Below are positions 24,731-36,779 of a stretch of 64,000 nt of DNA, piece by piece. The stretch lies in contig BCKQ01000003.1 of NCBI GenBank assembly GCA_001600695.1, positions 496,001 through 560,000 on the forward strand, read 5' to 3'. Source of the stretch: Ascoidea asiatica. Taxonomy: Eukaryota; Ascomycota; Saccharomycetes; Ascoideales; Ascoideaceae. Each line of letters starts with the position of its first letter. Within the stretch, counting starts at the first letter, position 1. The translations under genes were made by a program, and so were the position numbers. Under the pieces are notes generated by a model. It was not told the DNA's origin, searched no databases, and was given only the letters and a program-made list of their open reading frames with translations.

Positions 24731-25595
24731 TATCTACATTCTAGAGCATAAAATGGTACTAACAGCATAGATGGTAAAAATCTCGGAGATACTTAGCTAT
24801 AGTAAACGTAATAGAGTATTGTATTGTACCATAATATGTATACAATAAGTACAATTATCCATACAGATGGATAATTCGGCATAAATAAACATATTGTTGC
24901 ATAAAGTTGAATCAAGATTACATCTTTTGACTTGACCTTGCATGCGTGTGTGCACAGGTGCACAGATAGTCGGATATCATGTGATATTATAGGCACATGG
25001 CATAGGTCATCTGTCCTTACGACCGCTATAGGGTACAAAGTAGAAAACATCTTCAGATTGTTACCAGCCAGAGTCGTAAAACCTTTAAGAGTATATTAAA
25101 GCTTAGCCACTCGGTTCAAGGAAAATAAAAGAGGACTTACTACTTAGCCTTTATACGGATACATCTGAAATCCCAAAGGCCAATAGGAACCGGGCATGGA
25201 CGCCTTCTGTATAGTTCCATTAGCTAACCCTAGTTTCATAGGAGCTAAGCTAAAATGTTCACAGCATATATATATCGAAGAGTCTTGCAATAAACAGGAG
25301 TCTAGTTTAGTTGATCGCTTTGGAATCTATTTCCAGTCGGGGTCCGGGGTTTAGGATTATTCTCATCATTTTGCTTTCAAGTCGACACCAGTGGAAAGTG
25401 CGCTGATAGGTTTACTATGGTAAAATCGGCATAATTTCATTTTATTTCTTATTAACTTTTTAACTTTTCTTCCAACGTAAAGTTGATTCCCACCTTCATT
25501 GTACGGAGGAACTCTGGGGATTTTGAGCCCAGAATGCTCGACGCTTCTCCGGGACCCAGTTGGAATCCAGAATTAGATAAAACGGATTAATTTCC
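24731..25595 (+). repeat. family B repeat, copy B3
   Basis: About 865 bp and full length. Its head has CTAGAGCATAAAATGGTACT then AACAGCATAGATGG. The middle has GACTTGACCTTGCATG, GCTAAGCTAAA and AACAGGAGTCTAG. The tail has TTGATTCCCACCTT, GGGACCCAG and ends GGATTAATTTCC. All blocks line up in order with B4 (33876-34742). The 85-aa minus-strand ORF 24793-25050 is not conserved in the other copies. Confidence 0.75.
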
Positions 25596-26108
25596 TTTTA
25601 TTTTTTAGTTAATTTTTCTTTTTTTTTACTTTTCTATTTAGATCAGGGATTAGCATTTAATTGATTAATACATTATGTAAATTTTATGTCTTCCATTGTG
25701 CAAAATGAATGAAAATTCAAGGCATTATGCCCATCGCAGCCGGTAAGCTGGGATACTGTAAGATGTTTTACTCGGTGAAGTTACTTTACGTGGATTAATC
25801 CATTAGCGCTTAACGATGCAGACTCTTTAAACGATTTTGTACCTATGGTTAAACAACAAGGGGAAAATAATTACGGTTTTATTAGTAAAATCTGGAAGTT
25901 TGATTGAACTATGTGTTTGTTACTTAGATCAGGAAGTTATATTTCAGCTCTCAAATATTTCCTTTTCCTATTTTATTGCTCTTTTATAGAGTATTATCGC
26001 CCGATTAAGATATTATACCTTTATATCCTTCTATCTTATTCTTTACTCTTCTGGTTTACTCTAAATATTACTATATTGTTATAAAGAATAATTCTACTTT
26101 GATCAATT
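25596..26108. other. gene-free stretch
   Basis: About 510 bp, AT-rich, with no ORF, repeat or RNA gene that I can support. Confidence 0.4.
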
Positions 26109-28493
26109 CTAGGTTAAGTTCGATTTAATTCCGACCCATAAAGATGCTATAGGATCCTTACAACTACATAATATTAGACCAAGTTTGGCGTGATAAATCC
26201 AATTCACTAGGTAAATGGATTGTTGGTTTTGTAAAGATGTTGAGACCGGACAAGAGTCTGTTTGGTAGAAATTCAAAAGCAAATTTAAAATATCGCTTTT
26301 TGGGTCTTGTGAACTTTCAGTGAATTTAGAGTTTGGGACTTGATGATTGCTGCTAAACGGTTCCGCACTATTGGACTCACATCCGGTATGTGATTCTGTG
26401 GCTTTATACTTTCGCTTGAACAGGGCTTCCGATATCACTATACAGCCGTTTTGGGTCAGCAAAACCGGGCCGGGAAACAGCATGACTGCATATACCTTGG
26501 TTGGCAAAATCGCTTCCCGACATGACCCCGACTATAAAATGTGGCGTATGTAAAGTAGGTGTTCTTGCTGGAGAAAATGATTGCGGGGTAAACTCTAATC
26601 TGCCCGAACATTTCTTTGTTCCGGTTACTCCGGATCAGAAAACCAAATGTAAAACTTTGTATAGATAAAATAAAAAAATAGTATTCTGAACAGACTTTAA
26701 AGTTGAAAACAACTAATATTAGATATTGTTGTTGTTCAACTTGTATACTCCAATGTTAATAATCTTCTCAGGATATTCTTATTATTAGATTGTTCTTTTT
26801 AGTAATATTGGTATTGGTTTTTACCTTATTGATTTTCGCATAGAAATGTTTAGGGCATATATATAAAAAAGATTTCTAGATTGAAAAATTGTGCGAAACA
26901 AGAGCAATATATATTGATTTTATCTTATCATATCATTTTTTACTTGCCGTATTTTCTGCCGCAAATTTAAACCCACAACTAACTATTGCGGTCTACAAAA
27001 TAATGGAACGTCTGTGTACAACAGTCCAATATTGAGTTGAACTCAAGTAGAGCACTATCGTCAAGCGATAATTCGTTAGTTGCAGCTGCTTGCTGTTCTG
27101 TCGTATCCATCGGACTACACGTATTCATTGTCCGGTACTCATATGATGAGCGTAATCTAAGAAAAATTTGTAAAAAAATCGCACCCATGAGAACAACCAG
27201 CTTCCCAGTAGAAACTGATGTACCAGAATTGCATCAATATTAGAGTGAGCTGTCATTACTGCCCCTCTAATTAAAAGTTTATACAAGCAACAGAGAAATA
27301 GATATAACGGGAAAATTGTCCATTACTTACAGTTGTTTGTACTTCAGGGCATTGGCTGAAGGCAGCTGCCTACCTAAGATCATTTGATAGAAACATTTCA
27401 TTTTATATTACCATAGTAACCAAAAAAGCAGTATCTGTCATGGCTTCAGCGGTTGAAATTTTCAACTGAGAAGACAAACCTTCTAATTGTGCTGAAATTG
27501 ATTACAATAAGATTGAACTGAAGCAGGGAATGGCGGTACACCTAAGCCCAATTTGACTTCTTTGCCTCTGAATATTGTTCACAATATTTCGTACCCCATT
27601 TGAGTTGACAAGCGTAACACCTGTATCAACAGAAGTACACGCCTCATTTAACGCGGGAGCGTACATGGCACTTATTAGGTTGCTATAAATACAGCCTCCA
27701 CTAAAGATTTTACAGTAAAGATTTTTCCCTCCAATAGCCCAGCTTGGCCCTCAAAACTCATAAATAACAATTGGATTACTATAATTTCTGATGCCCAGTT
27801 TCCCGGTGCGGACTTATCCACTACTATGTACCTTTGCCTCAAAGGCACTTCGATCACAACTTGCAGTAATTGTAATCAACAACTAATAGAGGCATTGGTT
27901 TGGGTTCTCCTATCCATATGTGCAGCGGGAATGGTGATATCATTATCGTCTTCGATTGTCACTTTACCCAAAATATTTTTTTGAATTTTTGGGCGCTGCG
28001 TTCCAGACATGAATCTTACTGGTGCTTCGATTAAGTCTGCGAAAAAGTTGCCTAACCCAAACACCCACACATTACTCATCCACGCACTGCTTCTAGTACA
28101 GTACAGGCTTTTTGAACTTCATCAGCAACATTAAACACTACCCGTTGCTTAACATTGGCTGTCCGGATAGTGATATAATGTTCTGATGGTGTAAGGCTTC
28201 AACTGGGGAAATTCCATGCCAACCTGCTGGCCCTGGGTGATGTTTGGTAGGGCTTGTTTGGCTTCAACCTGTGAACAACCATTTGCACCCTCCCTAGCAG
28301 CAATAAGCGGAATATCAGCTGACAGTTTATCACTATGACTTGCAGTTAAGGTACGGTTATGCATAGAAACTTTAGTAACAACAACCTCACCTTCAATAAT
28401 GTCACATCGGCAGAGCGGTTTGTGAGGGCAAAATCGGAGTATTTCTAACACGATTTGTAGTACCGATAGGTAGTCTAGTTGTTTCATAAGCAT
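26109..28493 (-). pseudogene. broken GC-richer coding region of unknown family
   Basis: I do not recognise the protein. Five minus-strand ORFs in changing frames follow one another: 28493-28149 (114 aa), 28079-27876 (67 aa), 27857-27675 (60 aa), 27188-26979 (69 aa) and 26507-26109 (132 aa). They give mixed, globular-looking sequence rather than the Asn/Lys/Ile-rich protein typical of AT-rich noise. Coding-like reading also continues between the ORFs (for example across 28149-28080 after a frame change). Composition and codon use, including CTG codons in the first ORF, differ from the intact genes at 51-62 kb. That, plus the location, suggests a foreign or element-borne gene of at least 500 codons that has decayed. 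A captured plasmid or fungal RNA-virus gene is one possibility but is not shown. Confidence 0.4.
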
Positions 28494-29499
28494 TCAACAT
28501 GCACTCTAAATGCATGGTTTTCAAAAAGCTTTTTACAAATCGATCAGAGAAGTTTATTAACATACTCAGCTGTCTTATTTCGTTTATTTATTTTATGATG
28601 GAGATTGAAAACCGTTATTGTGAAGCGATCGTTTTCTTTTAAGATTGATTGGGTCGCCTTTTTTTTGCCTGATTTTTGAATGATATTTTAATGTAATCAG
28701 TTTTGTCAAGAAGTAGGATCTGAAAGGACTCTTGTTGTAATAAACGACGTTCAATCTTTTTCGAAAAATTCAAGAAATTTTGACTAAGCATTCAAGGTTA
28801 ATAATCCTGCTTACTACAGCAAGTGTCCATACCAGTGAGTTATGATATTTCAGACAAATAGTATTTACAACTTTCTTATGCAAGGCTTCAATACCTTGCC
28901 ATCTCGATATAAATTAAATACAATGCCGGTTTTCATCAAGTGTCTTTTGACTTTACATAGACATTGATTAGACTGGCAGTGGAATACGTAGTACCTGATC
29001 CAGGTAAAAAAAGACTTCACAACTGAAGATGTCACCTTTTATAGCTAAAAATTATAAAACACTTAATTCTTTACAGATATTAACTTATCTGCATCGTCGT
29101 TACATCGCTACGATATCTGTGAATATTATTTGGACAACCATCATACCAAATATATTTTTAATTAATTTAAAAATTGCGTAAAAATAAACTATAATAATAA
29201 TAAACATTACTGATAATAACTAAGAACAGTAGAGACAGCATAACCAACAATTATATTCAATAAACTAAGATTATTAAAAAACAAATGAATATTTAAACTA
29301 ACGTAAATAAAAAAATTTCTGCTTATTTATATTCATCAAAAGTCAAAACTGATTCTAGAAGTATAAATAAAATCAATTTAAAAGACTAAAAGTCAATGCA
29401 CATAATCAAAAACCAACGGTCCTCAGTTGATTTTTCGGGTCCTTTTGGCGCAAAGCCTAATTCAAAGGTCCGTCGTTATATGGGAATTTCAAAGATACC
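28494..29499. other. gene-free stretch
   Basis: About 1 kb, AT-rich, with no supported feature. The N-terminal part of transposase copy 2 may begin in its last 100 bp. Confidence 0.4.
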
Positions 29500-30200
29500 A
29501 AGGCGGTAAACCCGTCTCAACTGATACTCCTAAGAAACTGCGGATGCCCTTTAACACAAATTAGGAATAACCCTCGAGTTTTGGGAAGGATGGTTTGGTC
29601 CTATAGATGGTACAATGTGAGTACCTGCTGTTTTGGCACAGGTTTGATTTTTTAAACATTTCACCAACACCCACAGTCACCGTTTGAGAATCGTTTGTGG
29701 TAAAATAAGGGTAAGACTACTGGGATTGGGCTGGTTTTCCTTCTAAGTTTTTAGGAATAACATCCATTACCGCAAGCAAGCTGACCGAATTCCATGGAAT
29801 CTCAAACGTATGCAGGACAACCTGTTTGTCATTTATTTCTTTGGGGGTTGCGAGAAACTGTCAAGTGTAGTTTCAGCAGAATAATGCTGATATTCATCCC
29901 TCTTATACTTCAAAACCTTAGATCAATTCCAGGGGGTTGGTGCGACTTCCAAACTCACAAGAACTTAATATGATTCCAAATTTGTGCCCGATTTTGAAGG
30001 ACCTCAGTTCCAACGATTTTCTGACCTTCCTATTTCGCTGAAAAGCAGCCTATTCCGTTTGAAAAATAGTGAACAGTCAATTGATCCTTTATGGGAATTG
30101 ACCCATTACAGTCGCTTGGAAAACCTCATCTTATTATGGCCAAAATAGTGAAAAAGGTTTTGGAGAAAAGACGATTCTCTCCTCCGCAAAGATAAATTTT
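29500..30200 (+). pseudogene. Tc1/mariner transposase relic, copy 2
   Basis: Second decayed Tc1-type transposase, plus strand. FQQNNADIH at about 29871-29897 matches the x-Q-Q-D-N-A-x-x-H block, with Asn in place of the catalytic Asp. LPNSQELNMIPNL at about 29946-29985 matches the WPxxSPDLNPIENLW block. The C-terminal 70 bp (30115-30185) lines up at the DNA level with the end of copy 1 (22250-22320), and the T-rich sequence that follows is also similar. Multiple frame breaks; inactive. The 5' limit is uncertain. Confidence 0.65.
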
Positions 30201-31434
30201 ATTTAAATTATAAGTTTTTTGCCATTTATTTTATACTTTCCTATCCTACATTTTTGTGTCTACATTTCTAGTTTAAGTTAATTACAATTTACATTTATTT
30301 ATCTTTAGAAACTTAAAGGTTTAAAATCAAAAATAAAAAAAAATTGTTCAGACTCAAACCCGGTCGTTTCTGTGGAAGGCACCGCGTTCCTACAGCCTAG
30401 GTTATCGATACACCATTGGTAAGTATGCATGGGTGAGCCAAGCCGCCTGGCACGAAAACAACAAGAATTTCGGATCCCTTTGGTCTTAAAAGCAAGCATG
30501 AAAACCGATTTCTTTCAACGCTAATTATATTCATGCATATGGTTACCATAAAGGAATGTCATTCGCATGATTAACTATCTATCAAAAAAAAATTTTGAAC
30601 AAATTTGCAGTGAGAAACCAATATTGCACTGGCCTATTATAACAGAACTATCGTAACTCTGTGTCCTTAGTTTGAGTTAAATAATTGGTAACCTGAGGTT
30701 TGTATAATAATTTGTCTGCATAAACACATAGAGTGGCAACTTCTGGTAAAGCAAATAACTTTCGAAGAACTATCAGTTTGATCAACTATCCCAAGTAAAT
30801 ATAAGAAATTAGTAGTTTCGATTTCGCAAAGGCATTCAGCCAAGAAAAAGACCATCGATCACTCCAATAAAAGCATATTCGCTTAAGTTACCAAAATAAT
30901 CAACTGCTGCAAAAAAAAGAATATTAATTCCAAAACAATTGGGTTCCTCCCATTAGGTGAAGTTTTGATACTTATTACTGATGCAAAAACGCTTATAGAA
31001 CGTGCTTCGCCTTTGCGCCTTCCAATGAGCACTGTTAATTATGACATTAGTGATAAAACTCAAAAGGCTCCTGGAAAACATTATTGAATGGTGAAACAGT
31101 GCAAACTAAAAATATCAATGAATTATTTTCTCAAACTGGATATCGACTTTCTTTCTACATTTTTTCAGACTATGTCCGTGATAGTTACTGCTAGCCACGG
31201 TGTCGTTCGATGTGAATCGTTTTATGGACAACTATTTGATTGTATGGTAAGTGGTTTACCTATGTAAAAACCTAGAAACAATGGTAAACTGCACTCCGTG
31301 CTTCACGGTTTCACTGTTACAGGGTACGGCCAGGCCCCTAATGAAGTATTCCAGTTTTATCTGCTTCTACTATATAATCTTGAATAAACTTCAAATGGAA
31401 TCACTGACACCAGTTATATTATACCAATAAAATC
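30201..31434. other. gene-free stretch
   Basis: About 1.2 kb. The first 110 bp resembles 22330-22480. Minus-strand ORFs of 64 aa (30305-30499) and 62 aa (30667-30855) have no motif. Nothing else is supported. Confidence 0.4.
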
Positions 31435-32443
31435 TGCTGAATATTATTCTTACTATTAGTACTCATATTCATTTATTTCCATAATCTCTATATAAAAATT
31501 TATAAAAAAATATTGAGAAATCAAGTTGTATATATATTACTTTGGACCTTGATCTGCAAGAAATATAACTTATAGATCTTGCTAGCTATTTGCCATAGCT
31601 ATAGCAAAACGGTTGCTATTGGGAAGTCCAAAATCAAGGAGAGCATCACTTCCTACCTGCACTATTTGGGGTTGAAATTACGTCTTATAATCTCAAACTA
31701 CAAGTTAGTGTTGTCCACATACAATTTGATAGAAGATACAAGTAGAATTTCTGTTTGATACAACCTTCAAGGGCATTTTCTGTCAGTTGCCACATTCGGC
31801 TGTGCGAGTAGCCAATCAACCTCTGCTAGCTAATCAGTAATAAATTACCCTTCATCATGCCCATGACTTCACTTTGTTCTCTAGAAACGGTTATGCATTT
31901 CAAGCCATCACCTGTTCTACAAACTGCTATTTGTTACGCAGAGAAAGCTAGGAACTAATAATTACTTCGCACAATTTTAAGTGGAATATGAAACCTGGCC
32001 TNTAAGCTGTCCGTATATCCGAATTCTTTGAGTATACCGCAATCAAGTTCCGGTCTTCCTGATTACATAATCACTTACCTAACCGGGACGAGGCCAGTGG
32101 ATCTGACCAATGTCATGGAGCATTGTACCTGGAGGATACTTCAAGTATCTCCATGTTACATCTAACATGTATGTAGGCAATGCATATTCACTGTTAAGGG
32201 TCACGCGTCGGCTGTGAATACGTGATTACGAACGTGTAAACCAGTACCGCGGGACTATTGACGCCCAGTGCTTGGCCTTAAAACAATACTATCGCCGAGA
32301 CTGTATCCCAAGAAGCACTTCTTTGTCCTGTAGTCATAATAGGTACAAGGCCTTATCCCCAGGGCTTGTACCACTAGGCTGTCGGCCAAACTCATAGCTC
32401 CAGGCCGGTGCCACTAGACTATATCACCTCACGTGGTATTACC
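31435..32443 (+). repeat. family A repeat, copy A4 (right arm of large inverted repeat)
   Basis: About 1,009 bp from TGCTGAATATTATTC to CACGTGGTATTACC. Reverse complement of A1, almost identical over most of its length, with a more diverged last ~80 bp. It contains an ambiguous base at 32002 that is the mirror position of the one in A1. A possible 5-bp flank match (AAATC before 31435 and AAATC at 32447) could be a target duplication but would put the 3' end three bases further right, so it is not claimed. Confidence 0.85.
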
Positions 32444-32979
32444 TTGAAATCTTGACAAAATCCACCTCTGGCCTGAACAAAAAGATAGAGCAATATATAA
32501 AAATTAACCCAAACAATATGTCTATCGAGACCACAAAAAACTTTGAGGAAATGCTCTCATAGAAGTCCTTAATATAGATAAAGATATGCAATAATCTAGC
32601 ACCTTAGTAATTGAGGAAGTTTCTAAATATGAGAACTCAGTCTTATGGAACCCATTCCGCCAATCTAGTTTAAGTCCAAGATATTCTTAGCAAATTCGGG
32701 ATGGTGAAACAAAACAACTTCCGGATTATAAACAATACAGATTGTTATACCATTTGTCCAGGCAACCCAGCAAACCATTAGAAAAACAGCTTTACGCCAT
32801 GTGGATGGTTCATCGGTTGATGGTGAATTTAAAACATTTACGGCTCCCTAAAACGTGGTCGGATCTATTTTGAATTTCCTTTGGTTTCACAATTTCGAAA
32901 TATATATTCAGGTGTTCTACGGAAATCATATTAATCAATGATCGAAAAGAAAACTAAATATTTATTCCATAAAAAAATC
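32444..32979. other. gene-free stretch
   Basis: About 540 bp between A4 and B5. No ORF, RNA gene or matched repeat. Confidence 0.4.
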
Positions 32980-33865
32980 GAAATCCATTTCTTCTATTTG
33001 AATCGTGGATTCCGTCAGGTGCGTAACCGCCATTAATAATTCTCCTGAACACCCAAAATTCCAAGAATTCCTAGATAGAATTTCGGTGGCAATCAAAGCT
33101 ACCTTGTAACAAGGGTGGAATGCTTGAATAGAAGTCAAATCAAATTCACATACCCCTTATTACATAGCAAACCAAGCAGCCCACTTTCTAGTGGTGTACA
33201 TGAAATAACTAAAATTTTGAGAATTACCTAGAACCAGGAAGCCGTACTCGGAATAGTATCATAAACACTTTACTAGGCTTCTTTTTTCTCGAAGTTTTTT
33301 TGATATACTCAGTGGGAAGTATACCTTCTGCTATATGAAACTAGGTTTATCGAAATCATCCTCCCAGAAAGTGTCCCTGCCTCGATCATTTATTGGCCTT
33401 TCAGATTTACCATCTGTCCGAATGCACCCTGGATTTTAACTACTCTTTTATTCTTTTCCGCCGAGTGCTTTAGTTTTTATATATTGTTCAAAAGCTAATT
33501 AGCATGACTAGCACAAATAAAACTAGTACAGAACTCAGGCTACTGTGGTTCGATTAGTAAACCTGATGTAAGCGCTGATGCCCTCTGCAATGCCACTAGA
33601 ATAACACATGAAATCTGTGTATCTGTCTAGCTATACACGAACTAATGCAAGCTCATGTGAATAGATGTGGTTTCATGCAACTTTATGCAACTTTATGTGA
33701 CTTTTTCTACAATTATGCGAAATGTTGAATATCCAGTCAAAAGTGTATAAATGTGTACATATTATTGTATAATACATAACTCAGTTACTCCTACAATTTA
33801 TACGTTTCTTTTAGACCTTCACCACCTATGATGTTAGTACTAATGTACATCATACCTGTTTGAGA
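32980..33865 (-). repeat. family B repeat, copy B5
   Basis: A minus-strand, full-length but diverged copy. Its 3' end (left) has GAATCGTGGATTCCGTCAGG and GGTGGCAATCAAAGCTACCT, matching the reverse complement of the B4 tail. Its head (right) has TATTATTGTATAATACATAA and CACCACCTATGATGTTAGTA, matching the reverse complement of the B4 head. It abuts B4 head to head. Confidence 0.65.
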
Positions 33866-33875
33866 TAATAGAGAT

Positions 33876-34742
33876 CTATATATGCTAGGGCCTATAGTTA
33901 TACTAACCCCATAGGTGGTGACCGTGTGACAGATACGTTTCTATACTAGACGTAACAGAGTAATGTATTACACAATAATATGTATACACTATGTACTATT
34001 ATCCATATAGATGCATAATTTCCAATAAACATACATATTTTTGCGAAAAGTTGGATGAAGAGTATATATCTTCACTTGACCTTGGATGTTCTATGTACGA
34101 GTACACCCATAGATACATACCGTGTGATATTCTAGTCACGTCGCTTACGACCTTTGTGCTTAAGTCAGGTATATCCTGCAAACTAGAAAAGACCTTCAAA
34201 TTAGTAACTACCATGATGCCCAAACCATTAACAGCAGATTAAATCTAACCAGTTCGAAACCAGAAGAATACAACAGGAGTTATCATTTAGCATCTATGAG
34301 GATAGATGTTAAATCGCATGGCCAATCGGATTCAAACAGGGACGACCTTTGGATGATTTACTTGGCTAAGCCTAGTTCCTTGTGCGATATAGTATAATTC
34401 TCACTGCATCTACCGAATTGGCTTGAGTAAACAGGAGACTAGTGGAGCTAGTCCACTAAAAATGTAGTCCGAGTCCGGGCTTCCGGATTAAAGATTCTTC
34501 GCGGCACTTAGTTTCATTGTCTACAAAACTGGAAAGTGGGCTCACTGGTTTTAGAATGGTAAAATTGAACTGTGAATTTCAATTGATTTCTAATCAAGTT
34601 TTCAGCCCTTTTCAAAAGGTAAACTTGATTCCCACCTTAGTTCAATGCAGGAATCCCGGGGCTTTTGGAAATTCCCAAGAATTCTCCATATTTCTGTGGG
34701 CCCCGTAGGAATCCGCAATTAATATAAAAGGAACCAATTTCC
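33876..34742 (+). repeat. family B repeat, copy B4
   Basis: About 867 bp and full length: head CTATATATGCTAGGGCC then CCCCATAGGTGGTGACC; middle CACTTGACCTTGGATG and GGCTAAGCCTAGTTCC; tail TTGATTCCCACCTTAG, GGGCCCCGTAGGAATCC and AACCAATTTCC. It aligns throughout with B3. The overlapping ORFs (83 aa plus, 74 aa minus, 63 aa plus) are not conserved between copies. Confidence 0.75.
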
Positions 34743-34994
34743 TCTTATTTTTTTATATGATATATTTAGTTTTGTTTTGAGATCTTTAGACCGAGTTAAT
34801 TGATTAATAGATAGTACGGAAAATATTTTACCATTCGAAATTGTAAATTTGTAAAATGAATGAAAATTCACAACACAAGTAACATGTATTGTATAAGCAC
34901 CAATAATAATAAACACATCCTCCTTAGTATTTCTAGAAGAAGGCGAAACAAACTCAAATGCTTTTGCATTTTCTGTTACATCCCTAGATTAGTC

Positions 34995-35194
34995 TATAAT
35001 GAACACTAATGGGTCCTTCTACATTAGGTGTCATTACTAATCATTTCGTAGGATTTATCCTATTTATACAAATCAGTGATCCCTTGATTAGTAGAGTTAA
35101 TAGTTTATTATTATAATCAAGCAATTCATAATATATAGCTTCAATAAACAAATAATCTCAATATAATATAATCTAGATACACCCATCCATTACA
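34995..35194 (+). repeat. 5' LTR of the Ty3/gypsy element
   Basis: 200 bp, TATAATGAAC at the start (TG mutated to TA) and CATCCATTACA at the end. About 87-88% identical to the 3' LTR by hand alignment, gap-free. Near-identical core CTTCAATAAACAAATAATCT is probably the polyadenylation region. Confidence 0.93.
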
Positions 35195-35196
35195 CT

Positions 35197-35208
35197 TGGT
35201 AGCACCGC
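35197..35208 (+). other. primer-binding site, initiator tRNA-Met
   Basis: TGGTAGCACCGC begins two bases after the 5' LTR. It matches the complement of the yeast initiator tRNA-Met 3' end (TGGTAGCGCCGC) with one change. Ty3 and Ty1 elements are known to use this primer. Confidence 0.85.
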
Positions 35209-35496
35209 AGCTCAAATATAGCATGCAAAAGAACTTAAGATCGTAACAAATTATTCAAATAATAGCAAAACATTAAAAAGGAAATTAATCTCAAATAGTT
35301 TTGAGATAATAGAAAGTACATTATTAAAACAAGTAATTAGTAAATCATAAATTGGAAACTACAACAAGGAAGTAGTCATTAGTAAATCGTATATATAAAA
35401 TACAAAATATACATTTTAAAGAAAACTTAGAAAATACAAATCAGAAAATTTAAACTTAAACTCAACTTCATCAGTAACATAGTATTAGTTAATCAA

Positions 35497-36715
35497 ATGA
35501 AAGTAAAATTTAGAAATGTTTTCAACAACCAAAATCCAGAAAGTTTATCAGAACAAATGTCCAGAATAACTCAATTATATCATCAGCAACAAGAAAAAAT
35601 AAATTCTTTACAAAATGAATTATCTCAAAATCATATAAATTCAATCAATCAAAATTATAATTCTGAAATTTCAGAATTCACATCAATCGTTAAAAACTTA
35701 GCCTTTGCAACCAGTACGCCATATAAAGGACTAAAACATCCATCACCAGATTCTTTTAGGCCATCACATAACATCTGATCAGCCAGATGTTATGGCCGAC
35801 AAAGCTATTCTCTGGTTACAAAATTATGAAGAAATTTGTCATTTATACTCCATACCAGAAACAGAAAGAATCACCAATATGAAATTTTATTTAAAATATT
35901 CAGCACTCATTTGCTATAATACCTTAACATTAAATTTTTATACTTGGAATCAAATTAAAGAATAATTTAAAAGTCGATTCACACCTCCAGGATATAAAGA
36001 AACTTTAATCAGAAGAGATTATGATTTAAAGCAAATCAAATCGGTATATTCATTCAATCAAGAATTGCAAAAATTAGTAAGAAGACTTCACGAAAGTTTA
36101 CAACAAGAGTCATCAATAAAATATGAATATTTTATTCATTAAAGGATCAAGTCCAATTATACATTGAAGCAACTACTTAATTAGAATCAATAAGTATTGC
36201 AGAATTAATAATCATCGCATCACCTTATGATTCAGCCTTATATCACAAAACCTCAAACTACAATAATCGTAATTTTAATAATAGAGGACGAAGCAATAGA
36301 AATTTTAACAATAATAGAAATTGTAATAATAATACTAATTACAATAATAGAACTGGAAATAATAAAAGTAACAGAAATTCAAATAATAACAACAGGAATA
36401 ATTCATCCATCAACAGAAGAAATTTTAATAATACTAATAGAAACAATAATACAAGCAATTTTTACAATAATAATACTAGCAACAGAGGAAAGAAAAATTA
36501 AACAGGAAATAATTATAGAGGAAACAACGATAGAGGAAATTACAACAATTACATCAGAACTTACAATCAGAATAATAATAGTAATAATAATTACAATAAT
36601 TCAAATTCAAATTCAAATTCAGATCAACCAATAAAAATATATCATTCAGAAGTATCAAAAACAGAAGAAAAATCAGTTTCGGCTAATTCAGTTCAATTTG
36701 CGAAATATGCATTAA
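35497..36715 (+). pseudogene. gag of the Ty3/gypsy element, broken
   Basis: Opens at 35497 (MKVKFRNVF) with an N-terminal coiled-coil-like stretch (SRITQLYHQQQEKINSLQN), which is the only intact part (93 codons). Stops and frame changes follow. From about 36240 the correct frame is extremely Asn/Arg-rich (repeats of AAT, as in NRNFNNRGRSNR). It is a probable nucleic-acid-binding tail without a visible CCHC zinc knuckle. The 135-aa Ile/Thr-rich ORF 36227-36634 is a shadow of this Asn-rich stretch in another frame. Confidence 0.75.
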
Positions 36716-36779
36716 AAAGAAATAATAATTGAAATGAAATCATTTGGAATCATAGAGAAATCCAAACAGAAGAAAAATC

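Noticed and set aside
31430-32451. AAATC as a target duplication of A4
   Set aside because: A 5-bp match can be chance, and it would require a 3' end (TTG) not shared cleanly by A1 and A3.
36227-36634. 135-aa Ile/Thr-rich ORF
   Set aside because: It is the wrong frame of AAT-repeat DNA encoding the Asn/Arg-rich gag tail of the gypsy element.
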